A stretch of DNA of 64,000 nucleotides from Rathayibacter sp. VKM Ac-2804 (GTDB taxonomy: Bacteria; Actinomycetota; Actinomycetes; Actinomycetales; Microbacteriaceae). The translations under genes were made by a program, and so were the position numbers. This document shows positions 22,961 through 31,629 of the stretch, piece after piece. Location of the stretch: assembly GCF_009866655.1 (NCBI RefSeq), contig NZ_CP047420.1, forward strand, positions 1,984,001-2,048,000. Reading direction: 5' to 3'. The notes under the pieces are model-generated. The model was not told the origin of the DNA and did not search any database. It saw only the letters and a list, made by a program, of their open reading frames with translations. The first letter of the stretch is position 1; each line of letters opens with the position of its first letter.

Positions 22961-23353
22961 ATGGCCGACTACAACGTGTCCACACTCATCGACAAAGTTA
23001 TCGCACGGGCGAAAGACTCGTCGTTCAGCCGCGACCTGGTCCGGGGCTACCTCCAGGACACGCAGGACGAGGTGCTCGGGCGACACCGTTTACCGTTCAC
23101 CGAGGCACGCCTGGTCGAGACGCTCTACGCCGACTCCACGACCTTCGCCTACGACATCGGCCACCAGGAGATCCTGCAGGTCGTCCTGAGCAGCGTCGCC
23201 TCACCCGCGACGCGCGGTCAGCCTGAGTTCGTCGAGTCGAGCGCCTCCTTCGATCGCAACCCAGTGCCAGACACCAACGCAGCAGGCATGCCGTCGACCT
23301 ACACGGACTACGCAGGCGAGCTGTACTGGGACCGTCCACTGGACCTGGAGTAG
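22961..23353 (+). pseudogene. Phage head-tail adaptor-like protein, C-truncated
   Basis: The 130-codon frame (MADYNVSTLIDKVIARAKDS, then DLVRGYLQDTQDEVLGRHRL and STTFAYDIGHQEILQVVL) resembles the helical N-terminal part of phage head-to-tail adaptor proteins. It stops just after YWDRPLDLE, a position where related proteins continue into a beta-rich domain. An in-frame TAG at 23351 and unrelated sequence follow. Together with the portal relic it points to a podovirus- or siphovirus-type structural module that has largely been deleted. Confidence 0.45.
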
Positions 23354-23367
23354 ACGGCCGGCCTCGG

Positions 23368-23607
23368 CTACCGAATTGGAGCGAGGCGCTTAGATGACGG
23401 TGCAGCTCCAGTCATACCCGAAAGTCCAGCAACCTGCTCTTTGAGGGTGGTGTCGAATGTGTCGAGCGCCTCCGTGGAATTTTTGGCATCTCCTGATTGC
23501 TCCATCCCGGAATGGGCGGCGTCGCCGGGAAAATGCGCCAGCCCTTTAACTCTATGATTAGAGCTGTCGTGATTCTCGAGGGTCAGGAGAGTCTTCGACT
23601 GCAACAC
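23368..23607 (-). CDS. 79-aa open frame, doubtful
   Basis: A polar frame with LENHDSSNHRVKGLAHFPGD and a Thr/Ser-rich middle, without recognisable ribosome-binding site or family. It lies at the right end of the foreign DNA. Region 23608-23733 shows nothing recognisable. Confidence 0.25.
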   Translation of the reverse strand: MLQSKTLLTLENHDSSNHRVKGLAHFPGDAAHSGMEQSGDAKNSTEALDTFDTTLKEQVAGLSGMTGAAPSSKRLAPIR

Positions 23608-23733
23608 CTTGCATGTTAGGCGTGTAAAAGGTCGTTAGAGTCCCAGTGAGTCCTGCGACGCTCCTCCACATCGCAGTAGTCTTGGTCTTATTCACAGTTC
23701 TCAAAACTCGTCGTCAATGTAGACGCTGCTTCC

Positions 23734-25041
23734 GCGACCCTTCCCTCGGGAGGTTCTGCATGGACAAGGACGAGTTGGGCCGTCGCGGCGAGGACATCGC
23801 TGCGGCGCACCTACGGGAGCGGGGATTTGAGATCCTCGACCGCAATTGGCGGGTGCGTGAGGGGGAGCTGGACATCGTGGCGCGCGAGGGTGCGGCGTTG
23901 GTGGTGGTGGAGGTGAAGACGCGGTCCTCGACGCGGTTCGGGTTGCCGATCGAGGCGATCACGCGGGTGAAGGCGCAGCGGCTGCGCCGGCTGGCATACG
24001 CGTGGGCGCGGGAGCACGACGAGCGCTCGCGGCACCTGCGCATCGATGCGGTCGGCATCGTCGCTCCGGAGGGTGTGCCGTGTCAGGTGCGGCACGTGCG
24101 GGCGGTGGCGTGATGGGGCTGGGGCGGACGTCCGCGGTCGGTCTGGTCGGCTTCACCGGTGCCGTGGTGGGAGTGGAGGCGCACTCGGCGGACGGCACTC
24201 CGGGGATGGTGATCATCGGTCTGCCGGATGCGGCGCTGTCGCAGGCGAAGGAGCGGGTGCGTTCCGCGGCGATCAACTCGGGGAGCGGGATCGCGGAGTA
24301 CAAGATGACGGTGAACCTGTCGCCGGCGGCGATGCCCAAGCACGGGTCCGCGTTCGATCTCGCGATCGGGCTCGCGGCGCTGGCGGCGCTGGGGGAGGTG
24401 AACCGGGAGTCTGTCGCCGCGGTGGTGCACATCGGCGAGCTCGGGCTCGACGGGCGACTGCAATCGGTGCCGGGTGTGCTGCCCGCGGTGCTCGCCGCAG
24501 CCCGAGCCGGACGACACCGGGTGATGGTGCCCGAGGACGACCGTCTCGAAGCCGAGCTGGTGGACGGTGTGGACGTCATCCCTGTCTCGTCCCTCGCGGC
24601 AGCCGCCGTCTGGCACGGGGCGGAGTGGGACGTGCCGGTCTTTCCAGAGCGCTCTGCTGCGCCTCCTGCCGTTCGTGAACCGGAGTCCCGGCTCGACTTC
24701 GCGGACGTGATCGGCAACGAGGAAGCGGCGTCCGCGATGATCGCCGCGGCGGCCGGTGGCCACCACGTGTTCCTGCTCGGTCCGCCCGGAGCCGGCAAGA
24801 CGATGCTCGCGTCACGCCTGCCCGGGATCCTGCCGGATCTCGACGACGAGGCCGCGCTCGAGGCGACCTGCATGCGCTCGCTCGTCGGCGAGCACACCGG
24901 CGGGGCACTGGTGAGGCGCCCGCCCTTCGAGAGCCCGCACCACTCCGCGTCCGCCGCGGCGATCGTCGGCGGAGGCAGCGGGAGGATCCGACCGGGAGCC
25001 GTGGCACGCGCCACCCGCGGCGTCCTCTTCCTGGACGAAGC
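23734..25041 (+). repeat. Right copy of 1308-bp yraN-comM direct repeat
   Basis: Aligns without gaps to 10277-11584. The last bases shared with the left copy are CTGGACGA-GC at the Walker B codons; the 26 bases ending ACCCGCGGCGTCCTCTTCCT then GGACGA are identical in both and could be the crossover core. After this point only the right copy continues as comM. Confidence 0.95.
23760..24113 (+). CDS. yraN: YraN family protein (UPF0102), intact copy
   Basis: The 117-residue protein starts at ATG seven bases after CGGGAGG: MDKDELGRRGEDIAAAHLRE, with the restriction-endonuclease-like core LDIVAREGAALVVVEVKTRS (about residues 37-56). The family is predicted to be a nuclease; genetic roles are unclear. 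An in-frame extension upstream to 23646 is island sequence and is not conserved in the left copy, so it is rejected. The stop overlaps the comM start. Confidence 0.9.
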   Translation: MDKDELGRRGEDIAAAHLRERGFEILDRNWRVREGELDIVAREGAALVVVEVKTRSSTRFGLPIEAITRVKAQRLRRLAYAWAREHDERSRHLRIDAVGIVAPEGVPCQVRHVRAVA

Positions 25042-25648
25042 TCCGGAGTTCTCGACCGTCGCCCTCGACGCGCTGCGGCAGCCGCTCGAATCGGGCGTGA
25101 TCCGCATCCACCGCGCGAACGTCACGGCGGAGTTCCCGGCCCGCGTGCAGCTCGTGCTCGCGGCGAACCCGTGTCCCTGCGGCCGCCACGGCATCCGGGG
25201 TGAGATCTGCTCGTGCTCCCCGCCGGTGCGGCGCCGCTACCTGGCACGGCTCAGCGGCCCGCTGCTCGACCGCGTCGACATCCGGCTGACGGTCCGGCGC
25301 ATCGGCGCGGCACAGCTCGCCGTCCGTCGAGACGAGCCGGGGCTCTCGACGGCGCAGGCTCGCGCGCGAGTGGTCGCCGCGCGCGCCCGTGCTCGAGCGC
25401 GCTTGGCAGGCACACCGTGGTCGGTGAACGCCGAGGTCGACGGCGCGTGGCTCCGCGCGAGCCCGCAGCGCCCGACCGCCCGGGAGTCGGGCACCCTCGA
25501 CCTGGCCCTGGAGCGTGGTCTGGTGACGATGCGCGGCTACGACCGCGTGCTGCGACTCGCCTGGACGCTCGCCGACCTCGACGAGGTCGACCGCCCCGCT
25601 GCGAGTCACCTCGCCCGCGCACTGATTCTGCGGGGAGCGGGCTCGTGA
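24113..25648 (+). CDS. comM: ComM / YifB family AAA+ helicase, intact copy
   Basis: ComM is a hexameric branch-migration helicase that promotes integration of DNA in natural transformation; YifB is the same family. The 511-residue protein has the Lon/S5-like N-terminal domain (GFTGAVVGVEAHSADGTPGM, about residues 11-30), Walker A GPPGAGKT at 223-230, Walker B VLFLDEAPEF at 304-313, the Cys cluster ANPCPCGRHGIRGEICSCSP (about residues 348-367) and the C-terminal sensor region. Length is normal. The first 310 codons are duplicated at 10656, and this copy is presumably the functional one. It overlaps both yraN and dprA. Confidence 0.93.
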   Translation: MGLGRTSAVGLVGFTGAVVGVEAHSADGTPGMVIIGLPDAALSQAKERVRSAAINSGSGIAEYKMTVNLSPAAMPKHGSAFDLAIGLAALAALGEVNRESVAAVVHIGELGLDGRLQSVPGVLPAVLAAARAGRHRVMVPEDDRLEAELVDGVDVIPVSSLAAAAVWHGAEWDVPVFPERSAAPPAVREPESRLDFADVIGNEEAASAMIAAAAGGHHVFLLGPPGAGKTMLASRLPGILPDLDDEAALEATCMRSLVGEHTGGALVRRPPFESPHHSASAAAIVGGGSGRIRPGAVARATRGVLFLDEAPEFSTVALDALRQPLESGVIRIHRANVTAEFPARVQLVLAANPCPCGRHGIRGEICSCSPPVRRRYLARLSGPLLDRVDIRLTVRRIGAAQLAVRRDEPGLSTAQARARVVAARARARARLAGTPWSVNAEVDGAWLRASPQRPTARESGTLDLALERGLVTMRGYDRVLRLAWTLADLDEVDRPAASHLARALILRGAGS

Positions 25649-26958
25649 CGGCCGTCGCCGAGCTCTTCGACCGGACCGAGACGCGCCTCGCGCGGCGGCT
25701 GCTTCCCGAGGACAGCGAGTCCGATCCGGTGGAGGCGCTCGCGCGCGCGGCCTGGTCCTCGCTCGCCGAGCCGGGCGATGCGGTGGCCGGGACGCTGATC
25801 GAGCGATTCGGCGCTGGCGGCGCGCTCGCGAAGGTGGTGGGGACGGCGTCGGCGGGGGAGATCCTCGCGGAGGCGGCGGCGGCGGACGTGCGCCGGAGGG
25901 GGACCGGATGCGCGGATGACGCTGCCGCGGAGAACGGCAGCTCCGAGAACTCGTTCGACTCGACAGGCGACGGAGAGAGCGACGGGGACGACTCCCGCAG
26001 CGGAACGCGGGTCCTCGCCGCAGGTCTGGCGCGCTGGCGCCCCCGGGTCGACAGGGCCCTGCTCCTCCGCCGCCTGGAGATCGCGCACCGTCTCGACGCA
26101 CGCCTGCTGCTGCCGGGCTGCCAAGGCTGGCCGCAGCCGCTCGCCGATCTGGGGGAGCACGCGCCGTTCGTGCTCTGGAGTCGCGGCGATCCGCTAGCGC
26201 TCGCCGCTCCGCACCGGCTGGCTGTCGTCGGGGCCCGCGCCGCGACCGGCTACGGCGAGCACGTCGCCGCGGACCTCGCCGCCGGCACCGCCGAGCGCGG
26301 CGTCCTCATCGTCTCCGGAGCCGCCTTCGGGATCGACGCGGTCGCGCACAAGGCGGCCCTCGGGGCGGGCGGCCGCACGGTCGCCTTCCTCGCCGGCGGC
26401 TCCGACAGGCTCTACCCGACGGCACACAGCGACCTCCTGCACCGCGTCATCGCGACGCCCGGCTGCTCCGTGGTGACGGAGGTGCCGCCGGGCACGACGC
26501 CGACGCGCTGGCGCTTCCTGCAGCGCAATCGGCTCATCGCCGCAACGACTGCCGCCACGGTCGTCGTGGAGGCGGGCGCCCGCTCCGGGTCGTTGAACAC
26601 CGCCGGCCACGCGGCGGCGCTCGGGCGCCCGCTCGGTGCCGTGCCCGGACCTGTGACGAGCGCCTCGTCCGCGGGCTGCCACCGTCTCCTCCGGGAGTAC
26701 GCCGCGACCTGCGTGACGTCGGCTCCGGAGGTCGTCGAGCTGCTCGGCATCTCCGCGGTGCTCGCTGCTGCACCGGAGGTCTCACGGACGGCGTCGCGCG
26801 TCCTGGACGTCCTCCGCGCGGACGGTGCGCACGAGACCGAGGCGCTCGCGCAGCGCTTCGGCCTGTCCGTCCCCGAGACACTCGATGTGCTCGGGACCTG
26901 CCTCGCGACCGGACTCGTCCAGCGCGACGCGGAGGGGAGGTGGAGGGCAGCCGCATGA
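25645..26958 (+). CDS. dprA: DNA-processing protein DprA
   Basis: DprA binds incoming single-stranded DNA and loads RecA during transformation. The 437-residue protein starts with GTG overlapping the comM stop. The Rossmann-like core shows LAVVGARAATGYGEHV (about residue 192), VSGAAFGIDAVAHKAAL, FLAGGSDRLYP, FLQRNRLIAATTAATVVVEA (about residues 292-311) and SLNTAGHAAALGRP. A low-complexity acidic insert lies at about residues 88-118. A short winged-helix-like end follows. It is consistently next to comM in these bacteria. Confidence 0.93.
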   Translation: MTAVAELFDRTETRLARRLLPEDSESDPVEALARAAWSSLAEPGDAVAGTLIERFGAGGALAKVVGTASAGEILAEAAAADVRRRGTGCADDAAAENGSSENSFDSTGDGESDGDDSRSGTRVLAAGLARWRPRVDRALLLRRLEIAHRLDARLLLPGCQGWPQPLADLGEHAPFVLWSRGDPLALAAPHRLAVVGARAATGYGEHVAADLAAGTAERGVLIVSGAAFGIDAVAHKAALGAGGRTVAFLAGGSDRLYPTAHSDLLHRVIATPGCSVVTEVPPGTTPTRWRFLQRNRLIAATTAATVVVEAGARSGSLNTAGHAAALGRPLGAVPGPVTSASSAGCHRLLREYAATCVTSAPEVVELLGISAVLAAAPEVSRTASRVLDVLRADGAHETEALAQRFGLSVPETLDVLGTCLATGLVQRDAEGRWRAAA

Positions 26959-27242
26959 GAAGCGGGTGAGGGGAGGTGGCGGTCCGCCGCAGGAGGACCG
27001 GGTGACGTTCCGCTCCGTCCCTCGCCGGCCGGCGTGGCATCCGATCCTCGACGACGCCCGAAGGCGAGCGACTCGCGGGAGGAGGTTCTTCCGGCCTCTC
27101 AAGGCACGGGGGAGAGGCCCCGCCTCGATCCACGGAGAAGCAGCCCGTCCGGAGCATCCCGCACGCACGGCCTGCCGCCGAGCCGCCGGGGCGCTGTCGG
27201 CGGTGCGCCCTACGCTGTCGAACAAGCAGCGAGGGGAGCCGC

Positions 27243-28196
27243 ATGGGTGACGAGACGACGACGAGGACGCAGCCGGAGCATCCGCAGCTCGGGCACTTCC
27301 GGGCCGCCGACCGGGTGATCGCGCACCTCAGCGACACGCACTTCCTCGCGGAGGGGGCTCCGCTCTACGGGCGGGTCGACACGGTGTCCCGGCTCGAGCA
27401 GGCGGTCGCGCGGCTCGTCGAGCGCGGCGGTCGCCTCGACGCGATCCTCGTCACCGGCGACGTCGCAGACCGGGGCGAGGCGGACGCCTACCGGCGGGTG
27501 AGGGACGTGCTCGATCCCGTAGGAGAGCGCTTCGACTGCCCGATCGTCTGGGTGATGGGCAACCACGACGAGCGCGGTGCGTTCCGTCGTGTCCTCCTCG
27601 ACCAGGAGGAGAGTGACGCGTCGGGCGAGGCTCCGATGGACCAGGTCGTCGACCTCGGCGGGTTGCGGCTCATCGCGCTCGACAGCGCGGTGCCCGGCTA
27701 CCACCACGGTGCGCTGACCGGCGAGCAGCTCGAGTCCCTCGCCGCCGAGCTCGCGACGCCCGCCCCGCTCGGCACGATCCTCGCGCTGCACCACCCGCCG
27801 CTCCCGACGCCGCTCGGGGCGATGACCGTGCTCGAGCTCCGCGGGATGGACCGGCTGGAGGAGGTGGTGCGCGGGACCGACGTGCGCGCGATCCTCGGCG
27901 GGCATCTGCACTATTCGACGGCCGCCACCTTCGCCGGCGTCCCGGTCTTCGTCGCCGGAGCGACCAGCTACACGATGGACCTCGGCGCTCCGGAGCGCGA
28001 GCTCGCCGGCATCGACGGCGCGCAGAGCTTCTCGCTCGTGCACGTGCACCCGGAGACCGTCGCCACCTCGCTCGTCCCGAGTGCGACGGCTCCGATCGCC
28101 ACCCGCTTCGGCACCGACCTGATCGAGAAGCTCGAGAGTCTCGACGAGCAGGGCCGCATCGACCTGTGGTCGCGGATGCCGGGGACCGATGGCTGA
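27243..28196 (+). CDS. Metallophosphoesterase, CpdA-like phosphodiesterase
   Basis: The 317-residue protein has the calcineurin-like metal motifs in order: HLSDTHF (about residue 29), VTGDVADRG (about residue 68), MGNHDERGAF (about residue 103), ALHHPPLP (about residue 182) and GGHLHYSTAATF (about residue 220). This set fits class III cyclic-nucleotide phosphodiesterases related to CpdA and Rv0805; cAMP is a likely but unproven substrate. It starts at ATG after GAGGGGAG and overlaps xerC by eight bases. The 284-bp gap before it has only a TACGCT -10-like element. Confidence 0.82.
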   Translation: MGDETTTRTQPEHPQLGHFRAADRVIAHLSDTHFLAEGAPLYGRVDTVSRLEQAVARLVERGGRLDAILVTGDVADRGEADAYRRVRDVLDPVGERFDCPIVWVMGNHDERGAFRRVLLDQEESDASGEAPMDQVVDLGGLRLIALDSAVPGYHHGALTGEQLESLAAELATPAPLGTILALHHPPLPTPLGAMTVLELRGMDRLEEVVRGTDVRAILGGHLHYSTAATFAGVPVFVAGATSYTMDLGAPERELAGIDGAQSFSLVHVHPETVATSLVPSATAPIATRFGTDLIEKLESLDEQGRIDLWSRMPGTDG

Positions 28197-29163
28197 CACT
28201 CGTCCCTTCGACGCACGACCGCACGACGGACCGCCGCGCGGCGAGCCGCTCGCGGCGGCCGTCGAGGACTTCCTCCGCTACGTCCTCGACGAGCGCTCGC
28301 TCTCACCGGCTACGGCTCGGGGCTACCGCGCCGACCTCTCGACGCTGATCGACTTCGCCGCGAGCCGGAAGCAGCCGATGCTCGCCCAGCTCGACCTCGA
28401 GCTGCTGCGCGACTGGCTCTGGCACGAGTCGCAGACCGGTGTCGCCCGCGCGACGCTCGCCCGGCGGACCGCGGCCGTCCGCTCCTTCTCGTCCTGGGCG
28501 CAGCGCTCCGAGCGCCTGCCGATCGACGTCGCCGCGCGCCTGCGCACCCCGAAGGGCGGGCGCCCCCTGCCGCGCGTGCTCACGGAGCCGCAGACCGAGC
28601 ACCTGATCGACGTGGTCGCTGCGCGCGGGGCGACCGAGGACCCGGTGGCCCTGCGCGACCTGGCGATCGTCGAGCTCCTCTACGCGTCCGGCATCCGCGT
28701 CTCCGAGCTCGTGGCGATCGACGTCGGCGACCTCGACCTGAGCCGGCTCACCGTGCTGGTCACCGGCAAGGGGAGCAAGCAGCGCGTCGTGCCGTTCGGC
28801 GTGCCCGCGAAGGAGGCGCTCATCGCCTACCTGGAGAAGGCCCGCCCGCAGCTGCTCCCGGACGTGACCGCGACCGGCGCGAGCACGTCGGCCCTGCTCC
28901 TCGGCCGACGCGGCGCCCGCCTCACCCCGCGCACCGTCTACGGCGTCGTCGCCCGGCTCCTCGACGGCGGCCAGGGCTCCGGCCCGTCCGGCCCGCACAC
29001 CCTCCGGCACACCGCGGCGACGCACCTGCTCGACGGGGGAGCGGACCTCCGCGCCGTGCAGGAGCTGCTCGGCCACGCGAGTCTCGGCACCACGCAGATC
29101 TACACCCACGTCTCGACCGAGCGGATCCGCGAGGCCTACCGCCTCGCTCACCCGCGCGCCTGA
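28189..29163 (+). CDS. xerC: Tyrosine recombinase XerC
   Basis: XerC resolves chromosome dimers at dif with XerD. The 324-residue protein has the SAM-like N-terminal core-binding domain (VEDFLRYVLDERSLSPATAR, about residues 25-44) and the catalytic residues Arg in YASGIRVSEL (about residue 170), Lys in GKGSKQRVVPFG, His-x-x-Arg in HTLRHTAATHLL (about residue 270), His in LGHASLGTTQIYTH and the Tyr nucleophile in that same segment. Length and position between the phosphodiesterase and M23 genes are typical, so it is the housekeeping recombinase and not the island's integrase. Confidence 0.9.
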   Translation: MADTRPFDARPHDGPPRGEPLAAAVEDFLRYVLDERSLSPATARGYRADLSTLIDFAASRKQPMLAQLDLELLRDWLWHESQTGVARATLARRTAAVRSFSSWAQRSERLPIDVAARLRTPKGGRPLPRVLTEPQTEHLIDVVAARGATEDPVALRDLAIVELLYASGIRVSELVAIDVGDLDLSRLTVLVTGKGSKQRVVPFGVPAKEALIAYLEKARPQLLPDVTATGASTSALLLGRRGARLTPRTVYGVVARLLDGGQGSGPSGPHTLRHTAATHLLDGGADLRAVQELLGHASLGTTQIYTHVSTERIREAYRLAHPRA

Positions 29164-29691
29164 GCGCGCCGCAGTCACCGCCGCCTGCCACGGATCGGCG
29201 ACCGCCTGCGCGGCCACCCCGTCCATCGGCAGCAGCACCGCCCGCGGGATCCCGCCGAAGAACCGCATCGGGTTCACGTACTCCCCGTCCTCGCGCACCC
29301 CGAGGTGCACGCACGAGCCGTCGCAGTGCCCACCCGCGCCCACGGTGCCGATCACGTCCCCCGCGCGCACCTCCTGGCTCTCCGCGACGGACGGCTCCAC
29401 CGGCTCCACGCTCGACACCAGCCCGTCGGCATGCGCGATGCTGACCACGCTCCGATCGACCACCCGCCCCGCGAACGACACCCGGCCGTCCGCGACGGCC
29501 CGCACCGGAGCACCCGCCGTGGCAGCGAGATCGATCCCGCGGTGGCCCGCGGCGTAGCGGTGAGCCGGCGCCCGCCACGGCTCGACCACCGAGAAGCCGT
29601 CCACCGGCGGCGTCCAGAGCATCGCGGCGAGCAGAGCGAGCACCGCGAACACGCCCGGGCGGAAGTGGCGGAGGAGGAGACGAGCAGCCAT
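28303..29691 (-). CDS. M23-family peptidase with abnormal 3' extension
   Basis: The recognisable protein covers residues 1 to about 175: a signal peptide or TM (FAVLALLAAMLWTPPVDGF), AHRYAAGHRGIDLAATAGAP (LytM-like H-x-GxD), VRAVADGRVSFAGRV, GTVGAGGHCDGSCVHLGVRE and NPMRFFGGIPRAV. Zinc ligands of M23 appear as H..D and HLG. After about 29165 the frame has no stop and runs antisense through xerC to 28303, giving a 462-residue product whose C-terminal 290 residues are Arg/Ala/Glu/Gly-rich and look like an antisense artefact. A one-base indel would end it near 29184. The true end is uncertain. The ATG at 29691 precedes a typical signal sequence. Confidence 0.6.
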   Translation of the reverse strand: MAARLLLRHFRPGVFAVLALLAAMLWTPPVDGFSVVEPWRAPAHRYAAGHRGIDLAATAGAPVRAVADGRVSFAGRVVDRSVVSIAHADGLVSSVEPVEPSVAESQEVRAGDVIGTVGAGGHCDGSCVHLGVREDGEYVNPMRFFGGIPRAVLLPMDGVAAQAVADPWQAAVTAARSGARVSEAVGLADPLGRDVGVDLRGAETRVAEQLLHGAEVRSPVEQVRRRGVPEGVRAGRAGALAAVEEPGDDAVDGARGEAGAASAEEQGRRARAGRGHVREQLRAGLLQVGDERLLRGHAERHDALLAPLAGDQHGEPAQVEVADVDRHELGDADAGRVEELDDRQVAQGHRVLGRPARSDHVDQVLGLRLREHARQGAPALRGAQARGDVDRQALGALRPGREGADGRGPPGERRAGDTGLRLVPEPVAQQLEVELGEHRLLPARGEVDQRREVGAVAPSRSR

Positions 29692-29900
29692 CCGCACACC
29701 CTCGTCCTCCGCCGGGCGGCGCGGGCGACCCGCCGCGCGACCGGGGGAGAAGACGACCACAGGGTCCGCTGTGGAGGACGACGAGGTCAACCCCACTCCG
29801 CAACCCGCCCCGGGACATTCGCAGGCGGGAGTAACGTGCCTGTGATCCGGAGCGGGCGCGGAGACACCGCACCCACCGGCGGCGAGAATCGGAGACGACC

Positions 29901-31364
29901 ATGACCAGCGGACGATCTGACACCATCCCGAACCCCTCGGCGGCGAAACTGAAGAGGAAGGTGATCGGTCTCGCCATCGCGGCGGCGGTCGGCGGCTTCC
30001 TCTTCGGCTTCGACTCGTCCGTGGTCAACGGAGCGGTCGAGGCGGTGCAGGGCGAGTTCGAGCTCTCGGCCGCGCTGATCGGCTTCGCCGTCGCGTCGGC
30101 CCTCCTCGGCTGCGCACTCGGCGCCTACCTGGCAGGTCGCCTCGCCGACCGCTGGGGCCGCATCAAGGTCATGCTGCTCGGCGCAGGCCTCTTCTTCATC
30201 TCCTCGATCGGCGCGGGCGCGGCCTTCGCCGTGTGGGACCTCGTCCTCTGGCGCGTCGTCGGCGGCCTGGGCATCGGCATCGCCTCGGTGATCGCCCCCA
30301 CCTACATCTCCGAGATCGCGCCGAAGGCGATCCGCGGGGCGCTCGCATCGCTCCAGCAGCTCGCGATCACGCTCGGCATCTTCGCCGCGCTGCTCTCGGA
30401 CACGATCATCGCGGAGGGCGCCGGCGGCGCGTCCGAGCCCTACTGGTTCGGCGTCGCGGCCTGGCGCTGGATGTTCATCGCCTGCGCCGTTCCGGCCGTC
30501 ATCTACGGTCTGCTCGCCCTGACGCTGCCCGAGTCGCCGCGCTACCTCGCGACACGTGGCCGCTCGGAGGACGCGCGCAAGGTCCTCGCGACGGTGACTC
30601 CGCGCGACGAGGTGGACGAGGCGCTCGCCGACATCCAGAAGAAGATCGACGAGGACGCCGAGAACGCCCAGCGCTCGAGCCTGCGCGGACCGGCGCTCGG
30701 CCTGCTGCCGGTCGTCTGGGTCGGCATCCTGCTCTCGGTGTTCCAGCAGTTCGTCGGCATCAACGTGATCTTCTACTACTCGACCTCGCTCTGGAGCGCC
30801 GTCGGCTTCGACGAGTCGAACTCCTTCGCCATCTCGGTCTTCACCTCGGTGGTCAACGTCGTGGTCACCTTCGTCGCGATCTTCCTGGTGGACAAGGTCG
30901 GCCGGAAGCCGCTGCTGCTCGTCGGCTCCGCCGGCATGGCGATCTCGCTCGGACTGATGGCGCTCGCCTTCAGCCAGTCGACGATCAGCGGCGAGGACGT
31001 CTCGCTGCCCGGCGCCTGGGGCCCGATCGCGCTGGTCTCGGCCAACGCCTTCGTCGTCTTCTTCGGCGCGACCTGGGGCCCGCTGGTCTGGGTGCTGCTC
31101 GGCGAGATCTTCCCGAACCGGATCCGCGCCGCCGCCCTGGGCCTCGCCGCCTCGGCGCAGTGGATCGCCAACTTCGCGATCACGGTGACCTTCCCGATCC
31201 TGTCGCAGGACGTCTCGCTGACCCTCGCCTACGGCCTCTACGCGGCCTTCGCGCTGATCTCGTTCTTCTTCGTCTTCATGTTCGTGCCCGAGACCAAGGG
31301 CCGCTCGCTGGAGGAGATGGACACCCTGCACATCCGCACCGTGATGAAGTCGGCGCGCAAGTAG
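29901..31364 (+). CDS. Sugar porter (MFS) family transporter
   Basis: The 487-residue protein with 12 TM helices belongs to the MFS sugar porter family (proton-coupled or facilitated uptake of hexoses, pentoses or inositol). Signatures are [14 protein letters not shown] in TM1, [14 protein letters not shown] after TM2, [13 protein letters not shown] after TM4, [12 protein letters not shown] (about residue 212), [13 protein letters not shown] in TM7 and [11 protein letters not shown] near the end. The substrate cannot be assigned by eye. A strong terminator follows. Confidence 0.88.
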   Translation: MTSGRSDTIPNPSAAKLKRKVIGLAIAAAVGGFLFGFDSSVVNGAVEAVQGEFELSAALIGFAVASALLGCALGAYLAGRLADRWGRIKVMLLGAGLFFISSIGAGAAFAVWDLVLWRVVGGLGIGIASVIAPTYISEIAPKAIRGALASLQQLAITLGIFAALLSDTIIAEGAGGASEPYWFGVAAWRWMFIACAVPAVIYGLLALTLPESPRYLATRGRSEDARKVLATVTPRDEVDEALADIQKKIDEDAENAQRSSLRGPALGLLPVVWVGILLSVFQQFVGINVIFYYSTSLWSAVGFDESNSFAISVFTSVVNVVVTFVAIFLVDKVGRKPLLLVGSAGMAISLGLMALAFSQSTISGEDVSLPGAWGPIALVSANAFVVFFGATWGPLVWVLLGEIFPNRIRAAALGLAASAQWIANFAITVTFPILSQDVSLTLAYGLYAAFALISFFFVFMFVPETKGRSLEEMDTLHIRTVMKSARK

Positions 31365-31383
31365 CGCCGCACCTCGCGACACC

Positions 31384-31422
31384 GACGGCCGCCCTCCCGC
31401 ACCCGCGGGGGAGGCGGCCGTC
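31384..31422 (+). terminator. Strong hairpin terminator after the sugar porter
   Basis: GACGGCCGCC (31384-31393) and GGCGGCCGTC (31413-31422) form a perfect ten-pair base that continues inward (CTCCCGC / GCGGGGGAG). It is followed by CTGGTGCT rather than a T-run, as often in high-GC genomes. Confidence 0.75.
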
Positions 31423-31629
31423 CTGGTGCTAGGCTTCTCGGAGCACCTCGCTCGTCGGGGTGACTACGCGCGCCCATTCGGCCAACGCTCCCCACGGTCC
31501 CCTTCGCCCTGCGCGAGGAGGGCGGGAGCGCGCCGGGCGCCAGGGCGACGTGCCGACCGGCCGTCGCGGACAACCGAACGGGAGTTCGGCGCCGTCGTGC
31601 GCCCGAGCCCCAGAGAAGGAGAACGACTC

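Larger units (their letters stand above)
11585..23733. mobile_element. Degraded phage-derived island inserted in comM
   Basis: About 12.1 kb of foreign DNA separates the two yraN-comM copies. If the crossover was inside the Walker B codons, the element is 13,457 bp (11585-25041) and includes the replacement yraN-comM 5' part. Contents are an ArdC-like protein, a VRR-NUC-like nuclease, DUF3846, DUF2971, small and single-pass membrane proteins, and broken portal-like and adaptor-like genes. Several stretches are visibly AT-richer than the host. I find no integrase, transposase, terminase, capsid or replication gene, so it is probably immobile now. Confidence 0.8.

Noticed and set aside
11585..23733. 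tRNA-gene attachment site for the island
   Set aside because: No tRNA-like sequence was recognised at either border; the borders are in comM and upstream of yraN.
23646..23759. N-terminal extension of the right-hand yraN
   Set aside because: The extension is island sequence, not shared with the left copy, and the conserved ribosome-binding site is at the ATG 23760.
28303..29160. Long minus-strand open frame over xerC
   Set aside because: High GC content creates long antisense frames; the composition (Arg, Ala, Glu, Gly runs) has no protein-like pattern. Only the part beyond about 29165 is accepted as the M23 peptidase.
28189..29163. XerC as the integrase of the island
   Set aside because: It is the chromosomal housekeeping gene in its conserved place, outside the island, with the normal neighbours.
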